A stretch of DNA of 48,738 nucleotides from Bacteriovoracaceae bacterium (lineage in GTDB: Bacteria; Bdellovibrionota; Bacteriovoracia; Bacteriovoracales; Bacteriovoracaceae): positions 1 to 48,738 of the forward strand of contig CANCFT010000027.1 in the NCBI GenBank assembly GCA_947377285.1. The letters run 5' to 3'. The notes beneath the pieces were generated by a model that worked only from the letters and a program-made list of their open reading frames with translations, ran no database searches and was not told the DNA's origin. Below, piece after piece: positions 18,001-27,711 of the stretch. Position numbers and translations under genes: made by a program. Within the stretch, counting starts at the first letter, position 1, and the number at the start of each line of letters is the position of its first letter.

Positions 18001-19053
18001 ATGACTAAGACATTTTTAACGATCATTGCTGTTTTAGCCATTGCAAGCTGTGCTCGTGTACAGACACTTAATTTAGTTAAGCATGAATACTCAGATCGGC
18101 CGAAACATATAATTTGGTTCCAAATCGCAGGATTTTCAGAAGAACATCTTCCGCTCTTGAGGTTTAACGTTCCGGAAGAAAGTTACCATACAAGTTTTGA
18201 GAAAATTGATTGCCTTGGAAAAATGTGGAGTTTTAATCTCTATGATTTAAGACCAGATTCTTCAAAGAGCTTTTTGTCACAACTCAACGGTTCTAAAAAT
18301 ATAAAAGGACGTTGCGATGATTTTCAATCGCGTCCTATTTGGGATTATTTAAAAGATTTTGGTTATAATTCAAGTATATTAGAAACTGGAGCAAATGAAG
18401 AGCAAACTCTACTTAAATCATTGCAATGTAAACCTCAAGAGACACTAGATGTTTCAAAAATCCGTTATTATGGTATGAGTGGCGACAGTCTAACTCCATC
18501 CGTTAAAAAATACTTTCATTATCAAAATTCTATTGCTGGAACAATGGAAGTAATGGTGCCAGGCATATACTACGATAAGTCTTGTCAGAAAAATATCTGC
18601 TATTCTAGTCTTTCAAATAATTTTAAAACACTCTGGGCTCAATTTACAAAAACGAATAACCAAACTTTTTTCCTTGTTCGAGATTTTAATTTTATAAAAG
18701 CATTAAGATCAAAGGATATAGTTACAGCAAAAGAATCCCTTCAAGAAATTGATCGAATTTTGACTTGGGTAAACTCACAAAAGAGTGACGAAATACTTAT
18801 TTTAATAACTGGAAGTGAGTCGCTACATTTAGAGTTTCCTAAAGAAGGAAAAGAATGGGCAGAATTTGAACATTCAGGAAAAAATATTCTTTTTAGAAAC
18901 TCTTCACTTATGTCACCGGTTCTTGCAAAGGGACCTATGTCTGAAAATTTTTGTGGATTATTTGATGAATCAGAGATGGTTAAGCGCGTTCTATACCGTC
19001 CGGAACGAAAAAAATTTACATGGGATCTATTGAACCCATTTTCTAATTTGTAA
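18001..19053 (+). CDS. Lipoprotein, possibly a degenerate alkaline-phosphatase/sulfatase-fold protein
   Basis: A 350-residue protein with a lipoprotein signal (MTKTFLTIIAVLAIASC, lipobox IASC). Sequence order loosely follows the alkaline-phosphatase superfamily: a first strand PKHIIWFQIAGFSEEHL where such enzymes have a metal-binding Asp, then IWDYLKDFGYNSSILETG, a strand DEILILITGSESL where they have GDHG, and SPVLAKGPMSENFCGLFDESEM near the end. The metal ligands expected at those points are absent (Ala for Asp, no Asp-His pair). The resemblance is my inference and could be wrong. The gene is divergent from the Fe-S oxidoreductase and its stop overlaps the hslO stop by 11 bp. Confidence 0.6.
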   Translation: MTKTFLTIIAVLAIASCARVQTLNLVKHEYSDRPKHIIWFQIAGFSEEHLPLLRFNVPEESYHTSFEKIDCLGKMWSFNLYDLRPDSSKSFLSQLNGSKNIKGRCDDFQSRPIWDYLKDFGYNSSILETGANEEQTLLKSLQCKPQETLDVSKIRYYGMSGDSLTPSVKKYFHYQNSIAGTMEVMVPGIYYDKSCQKNICYSSLSNNFKTLWAQFTKTNNQTFFLVRDFNFIKALRSKDIVTAKESLQEIDRILTWVNSQKSDEILILITGSESLHLEFPKEGKEWAEFEHSGKNILFRNSSLMSPVLAKGPMSENFCGLFDESEMVKRVLYRPERKKFTWDLLNPFSNL

Positions 19054-19879
19054 ATTCTTCTTTTAAAATTAGGTAACTCGTTTTGCAATAATCACATTTT
19101 GTTTCAATTTCAGTTTCTTCTGGTAAAAAAATCTGATCAAGTCCACTTGTTTTTACAATAGACCATAAACCTCTGACCATTCTCTCTCTAGAGCAGTGGC
19201 ATTTAAACTTGATTTCTCTAGATCCCAAAAATAAAAGACCCGTTTTTTCTAAATGGCTTTGAATTATGTCATATTCTGAAGTGTGTTGTTTGAATAGCTC
19301 ACTTATATGGCCTTCATGTTTTCGCCAATATTCTAATACCGTTAATTTATAATCAGTTTTTACTCGATTGATATTGATTTCGGGCAATTTCATAATCATT
19401 AAACTTTGATCACTTTCTTCACTAAGAAAAATCTCGCTATTAAATTGATAAGACTCTCTAAGAATTGTGTTAACAACTTCATGAAAATTAACATTATTTA
19501 ATTCAATAATTGAAGTGTAGGGATGAGCTTCATTTGGCATAGTTTTAACAACTCTACATCTGCCAGTAATGGTTTTGGGAAATTCATTGAACTCTTCTGG
19601 TAAAAGTAGAGTACGCATTTGCCCCTGTTCGCTCATTTCAACTTTTAAACGAAAGTATGGCTCTTCTGAATCTATATAAACACCAAGACCTTCGTCTGTT
19701 TTTAAATAGGCAATCATTAATTGAATTGAAAGAATAGCGTCGCGGAAATAATGAAAGCCACCACCTCTATTAGAATGGATTATGGCAAGATCATGAATCA
19801 ACTTTTGTCCTTCTAAGAAGTGCAAAGTGAAGCCGTCTTTTTGATCAATAAAACTATACAATCGACTTTCTGGAAGCAT
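19043..19879 (-). CDS. hslO: Redox-regulated holdase chaperone Hsp33
   Basis: Cytoplasmic chaperone switched on by oxidation. The C-terminal zinc redox switch is intact: Cys227-x-Cys229 and Cys262-xx-Cys265 (FKCHCS and KCDYC), spaced by 32 residues. The N-terminal half has the family fold segment GGGFHYFRDAI where many Hsp33 proteins have a related Gly-rich loop. Length of 278 is normal. No clear ribosome site precedes the ATG. It is divergent from the addB-like gene, with only 48 bp between the starts. Confidence 0.85.
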   Translation of the reverse strand: MLPESRLYSFIDQKDGFTLHFLEGQKLIHDLAIIHSNRGGGFHYFRDAILSIQLMIAYLKTDEGLGVYIDSEEPYFRLKVEMSEQGQMRTLLLPEEFNEFPKTITGRCRVVKTMPNEAHPYTSIIELNNVNFHEVVNTILRESYQFNSEIFLSEESDQSLMIMKLPEININRVKTDYKLTVLEYWRKHEGHISELFKQHTSEYDIIQSHLEKTGLLFLGSREIKFKCHCSRERMVRGLWSIVKTSGLDQIFLPEETEIETKCDYCKTSYLILKEEFTN

Positions 19880-19927
19880 ACAGTAAAGTTAACAAAACTC
19901 TCTCATTTTGTCTTGGAGAAAAGCGTC

Positions 19928-22213
19928 GTGCTTAAGGTGAATTTTTATCAATCGACCTCAGATTTAATCAATGTAAACACTTCTGGCGATGCACCGTTAA
20001 TTATTTGCCCTAGTCCTGTCGTGGCAGATGGGTTAAGACGCTTAATATCAACCAATATAGAAATATTGACTATCTCTAAGTGGGTTACTGATTATTTAAA
20101 AAGTAAAAACCTGAAAAGAACTAACAAGGCAGAGTTAATGCTCAGGCTTTCTTCGGTTTGGCGTTATTATTTTCCTAAAGAAGAATCGATCATTTTTTTT
20201 AAATCTTTTGAACTTTTTACTGATCTAAGATCATTTACATTGAGCTTGGAGTTGCTTGCCGAGTTTTTAAAAGAGCTCGATGAAGTGACTACAAAATCTA
20301 TTTTACTTTTTTGGACCTTTCTCCAGAATGAAAAGTTAATAGATGAGCATTTGAGTTACCAATTAATTTCAACACTAGAAGTCGGTAGACCACTTTGGTT
20401 TATGGGCTTTAAACATCTCAGCGGAATTCAAATTGATATGCTTAAACAAATAAGCGAAATGTTTGAGGTTGAAGTTTTTATTCCCAAAGATGTGTTTGAA
20501 GAAAGTTTAAGTAGCGATTGGATTCGCTGGCTGATTCCTGAGGCCAATACAGCACGAGAGGATATTTCCAAAAAATTAAAAGTCATTTATTTTCCCAAAA
20601 ACAAATTGAATATTGCACTTAAGTCTATGAGCGACAAATTACCAATATTTGATATTTCACTGGCCTGTACAAATTTAACATTAAATAATCGCCAAGAGGT
20701 CGCCTCTGATGGTTTATTTATAAAATCCCCAGAAGATTTGTTTTTAGTAGGTAGGACAAAGTTATTTGAAGAATTAAGTGAAAAAGTTAAAGCTGACGTT
20801 TCCATAAAACTTGTGGATTTTATTCAGCAATTAGATGACCGAAAAACAAGAGCATTATTTTTAGAAGATTTTATTCTTTATAAAATATTATTATTATTAA
20901 ATGAAGCGGTTGTTGCATTTGGAGAATTCCAAGTTGATATAGACTTATTTAGTTTAAAAGTTTTTGAAGTTATTATTGGTCTAAATTTGCCAAGAGTCTC
21001 AATGGCGACCATAACAATGAATCCTCAATCACGTTTATTAGAATTAAATGAATTACCATTTAAAGAAAGCATCCACCCATTAGTAGTTGTTGCCTCTTCT
21101 CAATACGGATCATTAAAATCTCAAGATTCAAAATATAGTGAAAAAATGTTAGAGGCACTAAGAGTCATTGCACCAATTAAGCGAGCAGGGCTAGATTTTG
21201 CTTATTTAAAAAGTGAATTAAGACAAGTGCTTTCGGAAGAGAATAATTATTTATTTTTAGAAGAAGGTTTAGATGTAATTGATCTTGCATGGAAAGAAAT
21301 TCTAAAATCTTTTGAAATTGAAGTTATTAACCCCAATATCAATTATCAATTAAAAATTCAAAAAGATTATCTATTTGATTTAATAAAGCCTGGGCCTTAT
21401 CTCCCTAAAAATTTATCGGCATCGAGACTTCAGACTTACATGGATTGTCCGCGTAAATACTACTTTTCTTATATTGAAAAAATTGATCATCGCCCAGAAG
21501 AAAGGATGAAAATTGCAGCAGATGAAATGGGAACACTTGAACATGAGATTCTTGGAGCTTATTTTCAAGAAAGTAAAATTGATTCATCGTTAGTTTTTGA
21601 AAATGACCGACATGAAAAATTATGTCTTGAAGCTCTAGATAAATTTATTTTAACTCATAGAATACAGCTCAATGAAAAAAGTAAATTTTCTACATTTTAC
21701 GAGTTGTTAAATTATAGTCGAAATGGAATTGAATATTTAATTCAATTTATTCTGAACAATAATGGTCATCAAGTTGAGTTTGAGCGCCCTTTTGGGAAAA
21801 ACCAATGGGGTCTAGTCGGCTCAATAGATTGTGTAATTCACTTGCCTGAGAATGAAATTGCTCTTTTTGATTTCAAACGTTCACTTGCTGCCATTGGAAC
21901 AAAAAAAGACACTTTAGCATTTGAGAAAATTCAAATTTGGATTTATTTATTTATTTTACTAAAGTCTCAAGATAAAAAAATCCGGTCTTGGGGATATCTT
22001 AATCTTTCAGAGGTTGAGACTTCTCAGGTTTATGATGAAGCTACATCTTCTCTTTTAACGGTCTCGAAAATGGAAGAGTTCCAAGAAAGGCTTGAGCTAT
22101 TGATAGAAAAGACAAAAAACGAAAAAGACTTTTTGGCATTTCCCAGAACAAGTAGTGTCTGTGATTTTTGTGAAGTTCAATTAATGTGCGATAAAGGGGG
22201 GTGTTCACAGTGA
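19928..22213 (+). CDS. addB: AddB-like subunit of a helicase-nuclease: Walker A-less helicase relic plus RecB-type nuclease
   Basis: A 761-residue protein. GTG 19928 is chosen because GGAG lies 9 nt upstream; longer frames would overlap hslO. The N-terminal part lacks a Walker A motif, as expected for a non-motor AddB-type subunit. The C-terminal PD-(D/E)XK nuclease is intact: ASRLQTYMDCPRKYYFSY, LEHEILGAYF, GSIDCV, DFKRS, and Q-x3-Y in KIQIWIYLF. Cysteines for a 4Fe-4S cluster flank it (DCPRKYYF and CDFCEVQLMCDK). With the next gene it should process double-strand DNA ends for RecA. It is well below the ~1160 residues of Bacillus AddB. Confidence 0.8.
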   Translation: MLKVNFYQSTSDLINVNTSGDAPLIICPSPVVADGLRRLISTNIEILTISKWVTDYLKSKNLKRTNKAELMLRLSSVWRYYFPKEESIIFFKSFELFTDLRSFTLSLELLAEFLKELDEVTTKSILLFWTFLQNEKLIDEHLSYQLISTLEVGRPLWFMGFKHLSGIQIDMLKQISEMFEVEVFIPKDVFEESLSSDWIRWLIPEANTAREDISKKLKVIYFPKNKLNIALKSMSDKLPIFDISLACTNLTLNNRQEVASDGLFIKSPEDLFLVGRTKLFEELSEKVKADVSIKLVDFIQQLDDRKTRALFLEDFILYKILLLLNEAVVAFGEFQVDIDLFSLKVFEVIIGLNLPRVSMATITMNPQSRLLELNELPFKESIHPLVVVASSQYGSLKSQDSKYSEKMLEALRVIAPIKRAGLDFAYLKSELRQVLSEENNYLFLEEGLDVIDLAWKEILKSFEIEVINPNINYQLKIQKDYLFDLIKPGPYLPKNLSASRLQTYMDCPRKYYFSYIEKIDHRPEERMKIAADEMGTLEHEILGAYFQESKIDSSLVFENDRHEKLCLEALDKFILTHRIQLNEKSKFSTFYELLNYSRNGIEYLIQFILNNNGHQVEFERPFGKNQWGLVGSIDCVIHLPENEIALFDFKRSLAAIGTKKDTLAFEKIQIWIYLFILLKSQDKKIRSWGYLNLSEVETSQVYDEATSSLLTVSKMEEFQERLELLIEKTKNEKDFLAFPRTSSVCDFCEVQLMCDKGGCSQ

Positions 22214-25200
22214 ATTTAATTTCAACAAAAAAAACACCTAACGAAGAGCAGATTAAAGGAATTTTTCATTCAGGAGGGAAGCTACTATCTGCTGGGGCCG
22301 GTTCCGGTAAGACTTTTGTACTTATTGAACATTTAGTTTACTTGATTGGTCATATTAAAAATAAAGTTCCAAAAACAGAATGGAGCAAAAGTATTAGTTC
22401 TGAACTTTCAAAAATAGTTCTGATGACTTTTACTAATAAAGCCGCTGGCGAAATGTCCGTAAGGATGATGAAACGTGTAGAAGAAATATTGCTTGAAAGC
22501 GATGAGCATTCTTCTCAGTTTTGGGGCCTTGTCAGGCAAAATCTTTCGGCTCTAAATATTACAACTATTCATGGTTTTTGCCACCGCTTACTTCGCATGG
22601 GTATTTTTAAATCTTTACCCCAAGAGATTCAGTTAGTCTCTAAAATTGAGCACCGAGAGAAGATTCAAAAAATATTTGATTACTGGTTTATTGAAAATCA
22701 AGAAATATTAGGACCAATTTTTAAATCTAATACTCAGTCATTGTTGATGGCCATGAATGAAATTTTTACTTCACCTGAATTAAGGGTCCTTTGGAAAAAT
22801 TTAAAAACGGCCGATAGTGTAAACGATGAAATAGATCAATTTTTTAGTCAATTGGTAGATGTTAAAGGTTATCGGCATTTATTTGAAACTTCGATAGACT
22901 TGGTTACCCCTGAGAAAGAAAAGGATAAAAAATGGTATGAGTTGCTAATTCAATTCAATGAATATGTACTCAAGTGCGGAGCAGTGAGCTCATATAATTA
23001 TAAGGATTATGATAATTTTTTTCAGACAATAAAACGTTTCCCAATAACTAACTCAAAAGAAATTTCTCTTGATCAAAAAAATACTCTTATTGCAATTAAA
23101 GAATTTAGAAATGACTTAAAAGAATTAATTGATGAACTTGATTCACTTGAAAGAAATTATAATATCTATCAAAAATGGGTTTCTGTAATAACAAACTTAT
23201 TTAATTATATTGATTCTCATTATTTAGAGGTTGAAGGTTTCTTTTATTCTGATTTAGAGTATTACGTATTAGAAGGATTAAAAAACCCCGAAGTGCTTGA
23301 GAAAATCCAAGAAAATTTTAGTTATTTTATTGTTGATGAATTTCAAGATACTTCCTATATTCAATTTGAGATTTTGAAAAATCTTATTGGCAATAGCACT
23401 GAAAAAATATTTTGCGTAGGAGATAGAAAGCAGGCAATTTATGGATTTAGAGGGGGAGAATTACAGGTTTTTGCTGATTGCATTCATTTATTAGGCAAAG
23501 AAAATAACTTTCTACTTAAAAATAATTTTAGATCTTTAAGCAAGATCATTGAATTTAACAATCAATTGTTTCATGAGGTTTTTCCTTTAGGGATAAATTA
23601 TGAAGGAGAAGATCCACACAGCGTTGAGATGGAATCTCAAATTGCTCCATTTGATAATGTAAATGAGCCTGGTGTTGTTCTATCTTTAAAAACGGAAATT
23701 CTTGGTGATACAAATGATTTAGATCTTGATCGATTAGAGGCCATCACTTTGAATGATCACCTGAAAATATTACTTGCAAATGATAAATTTCAATCTATAT
23801 GTATTCTGTACCGTAAACTTGCCCCGAGCAGACTTTTATTAGATTATCTTTTAAAAGACGATATTGCTTTTTCTGCCCAAGTAAAAATAAAATTTGCAGA
23901 TGATCCTATGATTAATTTGTATTTATATTTAATTGAATTAAAACTTAATCGCAATAACGACAAGAAGTTCACTTCCACACTCACTTTGCTTAAAACTATA
24001 ATTAATATTTTAGGAGTCAAAACTTTCAATGTCAGTTTGGTTGAACAGTTTTGTCTAGATTTAAAAATCATTGGCTTGCGACTTTCATTTCATAAGTTTG
24101 TTTTTGATATCGGATTAAGTAATTCCTTACATAAAAATAATTCAGATCTAATAGATGCAATTTGTCGAATTACCAAGGAAGATCCAGTAAAGGCATATCA
24201 TATGCTCAAAAATGATGACGGTGACGATTATGCATGTGAAATGATGAGTGGGGATGTTCAAAAAAATAATAATAAACGAATCACTATTATGTCAGCACAT
24301 GCCTCGAAGGGGCTTGAGTTTGATGCAGTATTATTAGGTGGCATTCATACTAATGGTGGATATCTTGGGATGAGAAATCTTATTGGTAAATTACCTCATA
24401 GTTTTAGGTGGAAAAAAACGTTTGACCAGAAACGTTTTTACAAATCTCCTTTTTATCATTTAGAAACAGAAATTCTTAAGTTAAAAGATTTTTCTGAGAG
24501 TAAGCGTTTACTTTATGTTGCTTGCACACGCTCAGTTAAACATTTAGCTTTTGTAGATTTATGGAGTTTAGAAAAAGGTAAGACTGAAAATCAATTTAAA
24601 AATAAGAATAGTTGGATTCAGGCACTTCGTTTGATTCAAAATGAAGAATTAGAAGGTCAAATTATTAACGGTCAAATTAAAAATAATAAATTATCACTTA
24701 TACAATCTGATCCTGTTGGGCTCGTTGCCAGGGATGTAAATTCTAAATTGGGTTTATTATCAGAGCTTTCTGTTACAAGGCTTGCCACGATAGCTGAATG
24801 CCCTTTTAAGTTTTATCTCCAAAATATATGTAAGATTGAATCTGATTCAAAACCCGCAAGTTTTATATTCAATGATCAAGAAAATGATGAAGAAGACACA
24901 CAGGTTTTTTATTCATCAAAAAAACGAGGTACTGAAGTGCACTCGTATCTTTCAAAGCTATTTTTAAAAGAAATTTCATTAGAAAATATTTCACTTAAAG
25001 AAAAAGATAAAATTTCTTGGGCCTATGATTTATCAAAGCATTTTATAGAGAATTGGGAAATTGTTAGTGAGAAATTAATAAAGTTCTCATTCTTTGGACA
25101 GATGATTAGTGGAACACCGGATTTGGTGTTTATTTCAAAAAAAGAAAACGAAATAAATGAAATTGTCATTTGGGATTTTAAAACAGGTAATCGTTCGATT

Positions 25201-25482
25201 GTAAGTGAGTCAAGTTATTGGTTTCAACTAATGGCTTATGCTTACGCATACTCAACTCTTAAAAATATTTCAGCTGATAAAAAAATAGAACTATCATTAT
25301 TGTACTTAGACACAAAAGAAGTTGTGACAAAATCTTATACAATCAACGAAATTACTCAAATACTTTTTTCTTATTGGAGAAAAACTGAGTCTCTTTATCA
25401 AGTTAATTCTGCTCATTGTTCATACTGTGAATACTCAACAATTTGCCGAAAAGGCGAAAATACGCCTGTTTTAGCGAACTAG
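22210..25482 (+). CDS. addA: AddA-like UvrD-family helicase-nuclease
   Basis: A 1090-residue superfamily 1A helicase fused to a RecB-type nuclease. GTG 22210 overlaps the previous stop as GTGA and has GGGGG 9 nt upstream. Motifs in order: GAGSGKT (Walker A, residues 29-35), TTIHGFCHRLL, VDEFQDT, GDRKQAIYGFRGG, SAHASKGLEFD, and LLYVACTRSVKHL. The nuclease has GTPDLV, DFKTG and QLMAYAYAY. Cysteines in AECPFKFYL and in HCSYCEYSTICRK form a set like an Fe-S nuclease cluster, which is known for AddB rather than for Bacillus AddA. Together with the upstream gene it forms the double-strand-break repair enzyme; RecBCD-type or AdnAB-type identity is less likely. Confidence 0.9.
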   Translation: MNLISTKKTPNEEQIKGIFHSGGKLLSAGAGSGKTFVLIEHLVYLIGHIKNKVPKTEWSKSISSELSKIVLMTFTNKAAGEMSVRMMKRVEEILLESDEHSSQFWGLVRQNLSALNITTIHGFCHRLLRMGIFKSLPQEIQLVSKIEHREKIQKIFDYWFIENQEILGPIFKSNTQSLLMAMNEIFTSPELRVLWKNLKTADSVNDEIDQFFSQLVDVKGYRHLFETSIDLVTPEKEKDKKWYELLIQFNEYVLKCGAVSSYNYKDYDNFFQTIKRFPITNSKEISLDQKNTLIAIKEFRNDLKELIDELDSLERNYNIYQKWVSVITNLFNYIDSHYLEVEGFFYSDLEYYVLEGLKNPEVLEKIQENFSYFIVDEFQDTSYIQFEILKNLIGNSTEKIFCVGDRKQAIYGFRGGELQVFADCIHLLGKENNFLLKNNFRSLSKIIEFNNQLFHEVFPLGINYEGEDPHSVEMESQIAPFDNVNEPGVVLSLKTEILGDTNDLDLDRLEAITLNDHLKILLANDKFQSICILYRKLAPSRLLLDYLLKDDIAFSAQVKIKFADDPMINLYLYLIELKLNRNNDKKFTSTLTLLKTIINILGVKTFNVSLVEQFCLDLKIIGLRLSFHKFVFDIGLSNSLHKNNSDLIDAICRITKEDPVKAYHMLKNDDGDDYACEMMSGDVQKNNNKRITIMSAHASKGLEFDAVLLGGIHTNGGYLGMRNLIGKLPHSFRWKKTFDQKRFYKSPFYHLETEILKLKDFSESKRLLYVACTRSVKHLAFVDLWSLEKGKTENQFKNKNSWIQALRLIQNEELEGQIINGQIKNNKLSLIQSDPVGLVARDVNSKLGLLSELSVTRLATIAECPFKFYLQNICKIESDSKPASFIFNDQENDEEDTQVFYSSKKRGTEVHSYLSKLFLKEISLENISLKEKDKISWAYDLSKHFIENWEIVSEKLIKFSFFGQMISGTPDLVFISKKENEINEIVIWDFKTGNRSIVSESSYWFQLMAYAYAYSTLKNISADKKIELSLLYLDTKEVVTKSYTINEITQILFSYWRKTESLYQVNSAHCSYCEYSTICRKGENTPVLAN

Positions 25483-25510
25483 TTGCGAGCACTACAGCCT
25501 GTGTTAAAAT
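25483..25510 (+). promoter_or_regulatory. Putative extended -10 promoter for the gliding-type operon
   Basis: TTGCGA (25483-25488), a 16-bp spacer, and TAAAAT (25505-25510) preceded by TG one base before, which makes an extended -10. It begins directly after the addA stop. Transcription from about 25517 would leave a leader of about 48 nt before the outer-membrane protein gene. Confidence 0.5.
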
Positions 25511-25564
25511 AATTATTAAATTCTATTAGTTAATGGAAAAAGTGATATTTAAAGCAGGATGCGT

Positions 25565-26275
25565 ATGAAATCAAAACTCAAGGCCTTATTCCTATTACTT
25601 TCAATGATGGTGACTTCGAAGGTCTTTGCCAATGAAAAAGACATTTATGAATTTTCTTGGCTCGATCCAGACAAGGAAGTTTATGTATTACAAAATAGAA
25701 AATTCCGTAAAGTAGGGCATGTTCATTTTAATGCAGGATGGGGGATTACTACTTCTGGAGCATTTGTAAATGCAACTGCGATTCAAGGTAGAATTGGATA
25801 TTTTATTACAGAAGATTTTGGTCTGGAAGGTCTTTATTCTAAAAATTCTGGAAGTGAAAATGATACAGCTAAAGGAGTAAGAAGTTCTGGGCCCCAGGGC
25901 ACAGGGACAACTCCATTCAGAAGAATTGTAGATAGTTACTCAGGAGCCATGGTCCTCTGGTCTCCATTTTATAGCAAAATAAATACATTTAATAAAATCG
26001 TTTATATGGATTGGATTTTTGGATTGGGTTATTCAACATTAAAAGAAAAGAATAACAAACTTGCCTTTGTTAGTGCTTCTACGGCCAATGTTGTTTCAGT
26101 AGAAAGTCATGGTGGAATAATTTGGGAGGCGGGAATGAAATTCTACCTAGACCAATCTTTTAGTATTCGGACGGATCTTACGGCCATTCATTATAATACC
26201 AATAATGTTGCTACTCCCGGAACTTCTTGGAAGTCTAATTTTGATGCTACAGCATCCTTAGGTTACTCATTTTAA
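25565..26275 (+). CDS. Outer-membrane beta-barrel domain protein of the myxobacterial/Bdellovibrio type (GltA/GltB-like)
   Basis: A 236-residue exported barrel protein. ATG 25565 is preferred over ATG 25559 because an AGG lies 7 nt upstream of it. Signal peptide: MKSKLKALFLLLSMMVTSKVFA. The mature start, EFSWLDPDKEVYVLQNRKF followed by a strand-rich GHVHFNAGWGIT, resembles the OMP_myx_plus family, found as paralogues in gliding myxobacteria and Bdellovibrio. It ends in strand ATASLGYSF with terminal Phe, the usual signal for the Bam assembly machinery. First gene of a five-gene operon with TPR proteins. Family assignment is from recall of the pattern. Confidence 0.75.
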   Translation: MKSKLKALFLLLSMMVTSKVFANEKDIYEFSWLDPDKEVYVLQNRKFRKVGHVHFNAGWGITTSGAFVNATAIQGRIGYFITEDFGLEGLYSKNSGSENDTAKGVRSSGPQGTGTTPFRRIVDSYSGAMVLWSPFYSKINTFNKIVYMDWIFGLGYSTLKEKNNKLAFVSASTANVVSVESHGGIIWEAGMKFYLDQSFSIRTDLTAIHYNTNNVATPGTSWKSNFDATASLGYSF

Positions 26276-26289
26276 ATAAGGGAGATGTT

Positions 26290-27708
26290 ATGAAGTTATA
26301 CTTAACTATGATTCTCCTGGCTTTTGGAATGAATGCAAATGCTTCATTTCAGGGCGCTTGGAAAATTTATCAAAATGGCGACAAAAGCCATTATCCAAAA
26401 CTAGTTGCCGAACTAATAAAAGAGAAAATGTATTTTAGTGCTATTCCTTTTCTAAAAGAATATTTAGCAACAACTAACAAGGTCAACGATGCGGCTGTGG
26501 ATAAAGTTGTTGAAGAATTAATCACAGAGGTTGGAGTTAAGCAGTTTGAAGTATTGCCAACTTCTATTTTAGAGAAATCAAACGCGCCAGCTATAAGGTA
26601 TATTTTAGCCCGAAAAGCATTTCGACAAGGAAAATACGATCAGGCACTAAAGTTTTTACACAATTCTATAGCAGACTGGAATCCAGTGAAGCCTTTTGCC
26701 CTTTTGCTGGAGGGAAGTATTTTTGCTGTTAGTAAAAGAGAAGAGCAAGCGAATCAAGTTTTTAAAGAATGTGTTGAAATTTCAAATAATCATATTAAAA
26801 AAGAAAAAGATAAAGATAGATTGAGACAATTAAAAATAAGTAGAGACTACTGTATCGTTGGGATTCCAAGAGCTCAGTTTGCACTTCAAAAATTTGATGA
26901 TGCATATTCTAGTTACCTCGACTTAGAAAAATCTTCTTATATTTGGCCTGAAATACTTTTCGAGGAAGCATGGAATAGTTTTTATTTAAAAGATTACAAT
27001 CGTACATTAGGTAAGTTGGTGACTTATAAAGCTCCAGTTTTTTCTTATATTTTCAACCCAGAAATTGAAGTCCTAAAAGCATTATCTTATATGGAACTTT
27101 GCCTATGGCAAGATTCAAAGAATACTGTTGAAGCTTTTTATACTACTTATGAAAAAGATAATATTAGTTTTAAAAAGTATATCGATTCAATGGGGAAAGA
27201 TTACAAGCAGTACTACTCACTAGTTAAAGAGCAGTCAGAAGGTAAAATTAAAAACAATGCAATCCTAAATACGGCCCTTGCTTCAATCGCCAGAGATCCA
27301 GCTTATCTTGAATTATATAGTTCATTTAATGCTGGAAGAGATGAAATCGAAAGAATGAAATCTATTGAAAACGAAAAGCTTCGAGCTGTATTGAACGACA
27401 ATTTAAAAGAGTCACTAAACATGCAAAGAAACTTAATTGGAAGTTATATTAGAGGTCAACTGCAGCTATTTGCCGCTCAAATTGTTAGAGCATTTGAAGA
27501 TATGAGCTATATCAATTTAGAAGTTCTATCAAAAAGAAAAACTGAGCTTTATGAAAATCTTCCAGTAAGGTCAGATGACTTAAGATCTAGAGGAAATTTA
27601 GCTCACTTACGCCGGACTGATAAACAATATTTTTGGACTTTTAACGGAGAATTTTGGGCAGATGAATTAGGCGATTATGTCTTCTCGCTCAAATCAGAAT
27701 GTAGATAA
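26290..27708 (+). CDS. Exported TPR-like repeat protein, possible GltC-like periplasmic component
   Basis: A 472-residue protein with a signal peptide (MKLYLTMILLAFGMNANA). The body is helical with degenerate TPR-type repeats, clearest at RYILARKAFRQGKYDQALKFL, FALLLEGSIFAVSKREEQAN and ILFEEAWNSFYLKDYNRTL. It begins 14 bp after the barrel gene, with GGGAGA before the ATG, and 3 bp separate it from the next TPR gene. In Myxococcus a TPR protein (GltC) follows outer-membrane barrels GltA/GltB; the assignment here is by context and repeat type only. Confidence 0.65.
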   Translation: MKLYLTMILLAFGMNANASFQGAWKIYQNGDKSHYPKLVAELIKEKMYFSAIPFLKEYLATTNKVNDAAVDKVVEELITEVGVKQFEVLPTSILEKSNAPAIRYILARKAFRQGKYDQALKFLHNSIADWNPVKPFALLLEGSIFAVSKREEQANQVFKECVEISNNHIKKEKDKDRLRQLKISRDYCIVGIPRAQFALQKFDDAYSSYLDLEKSSYIWPEILFEEAWNSFYLKDYNRTLGKLVTYKAPVFSYIFNPEIEVLKALSYMELCLWQDSKNTVEAFYTTYEKDNISFKKYIDSMGKDYKQYYSLVKEQSEGKIKNNAILNTALASIARDPAYLELYSSFNAGRDEIERMKSIENEKLRAVLNDNLKESLNMQRNLIGSYIRGQLQLFAAQIVRAFEDMSYINLEVLSKRKTELYENLPVRSDDLRSRGNLAHLRRTDKQYFWTFNGEFWADELGDYVFSLKSECR

Positions 27709-27711
27709 ATT

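Noticed and set aside
19820..19927. N-terminal extension of the AddB-like protein
   Set aside because: It overlaps the start of hslO on the other strand, and GTG 19928 has a good ribosome site.
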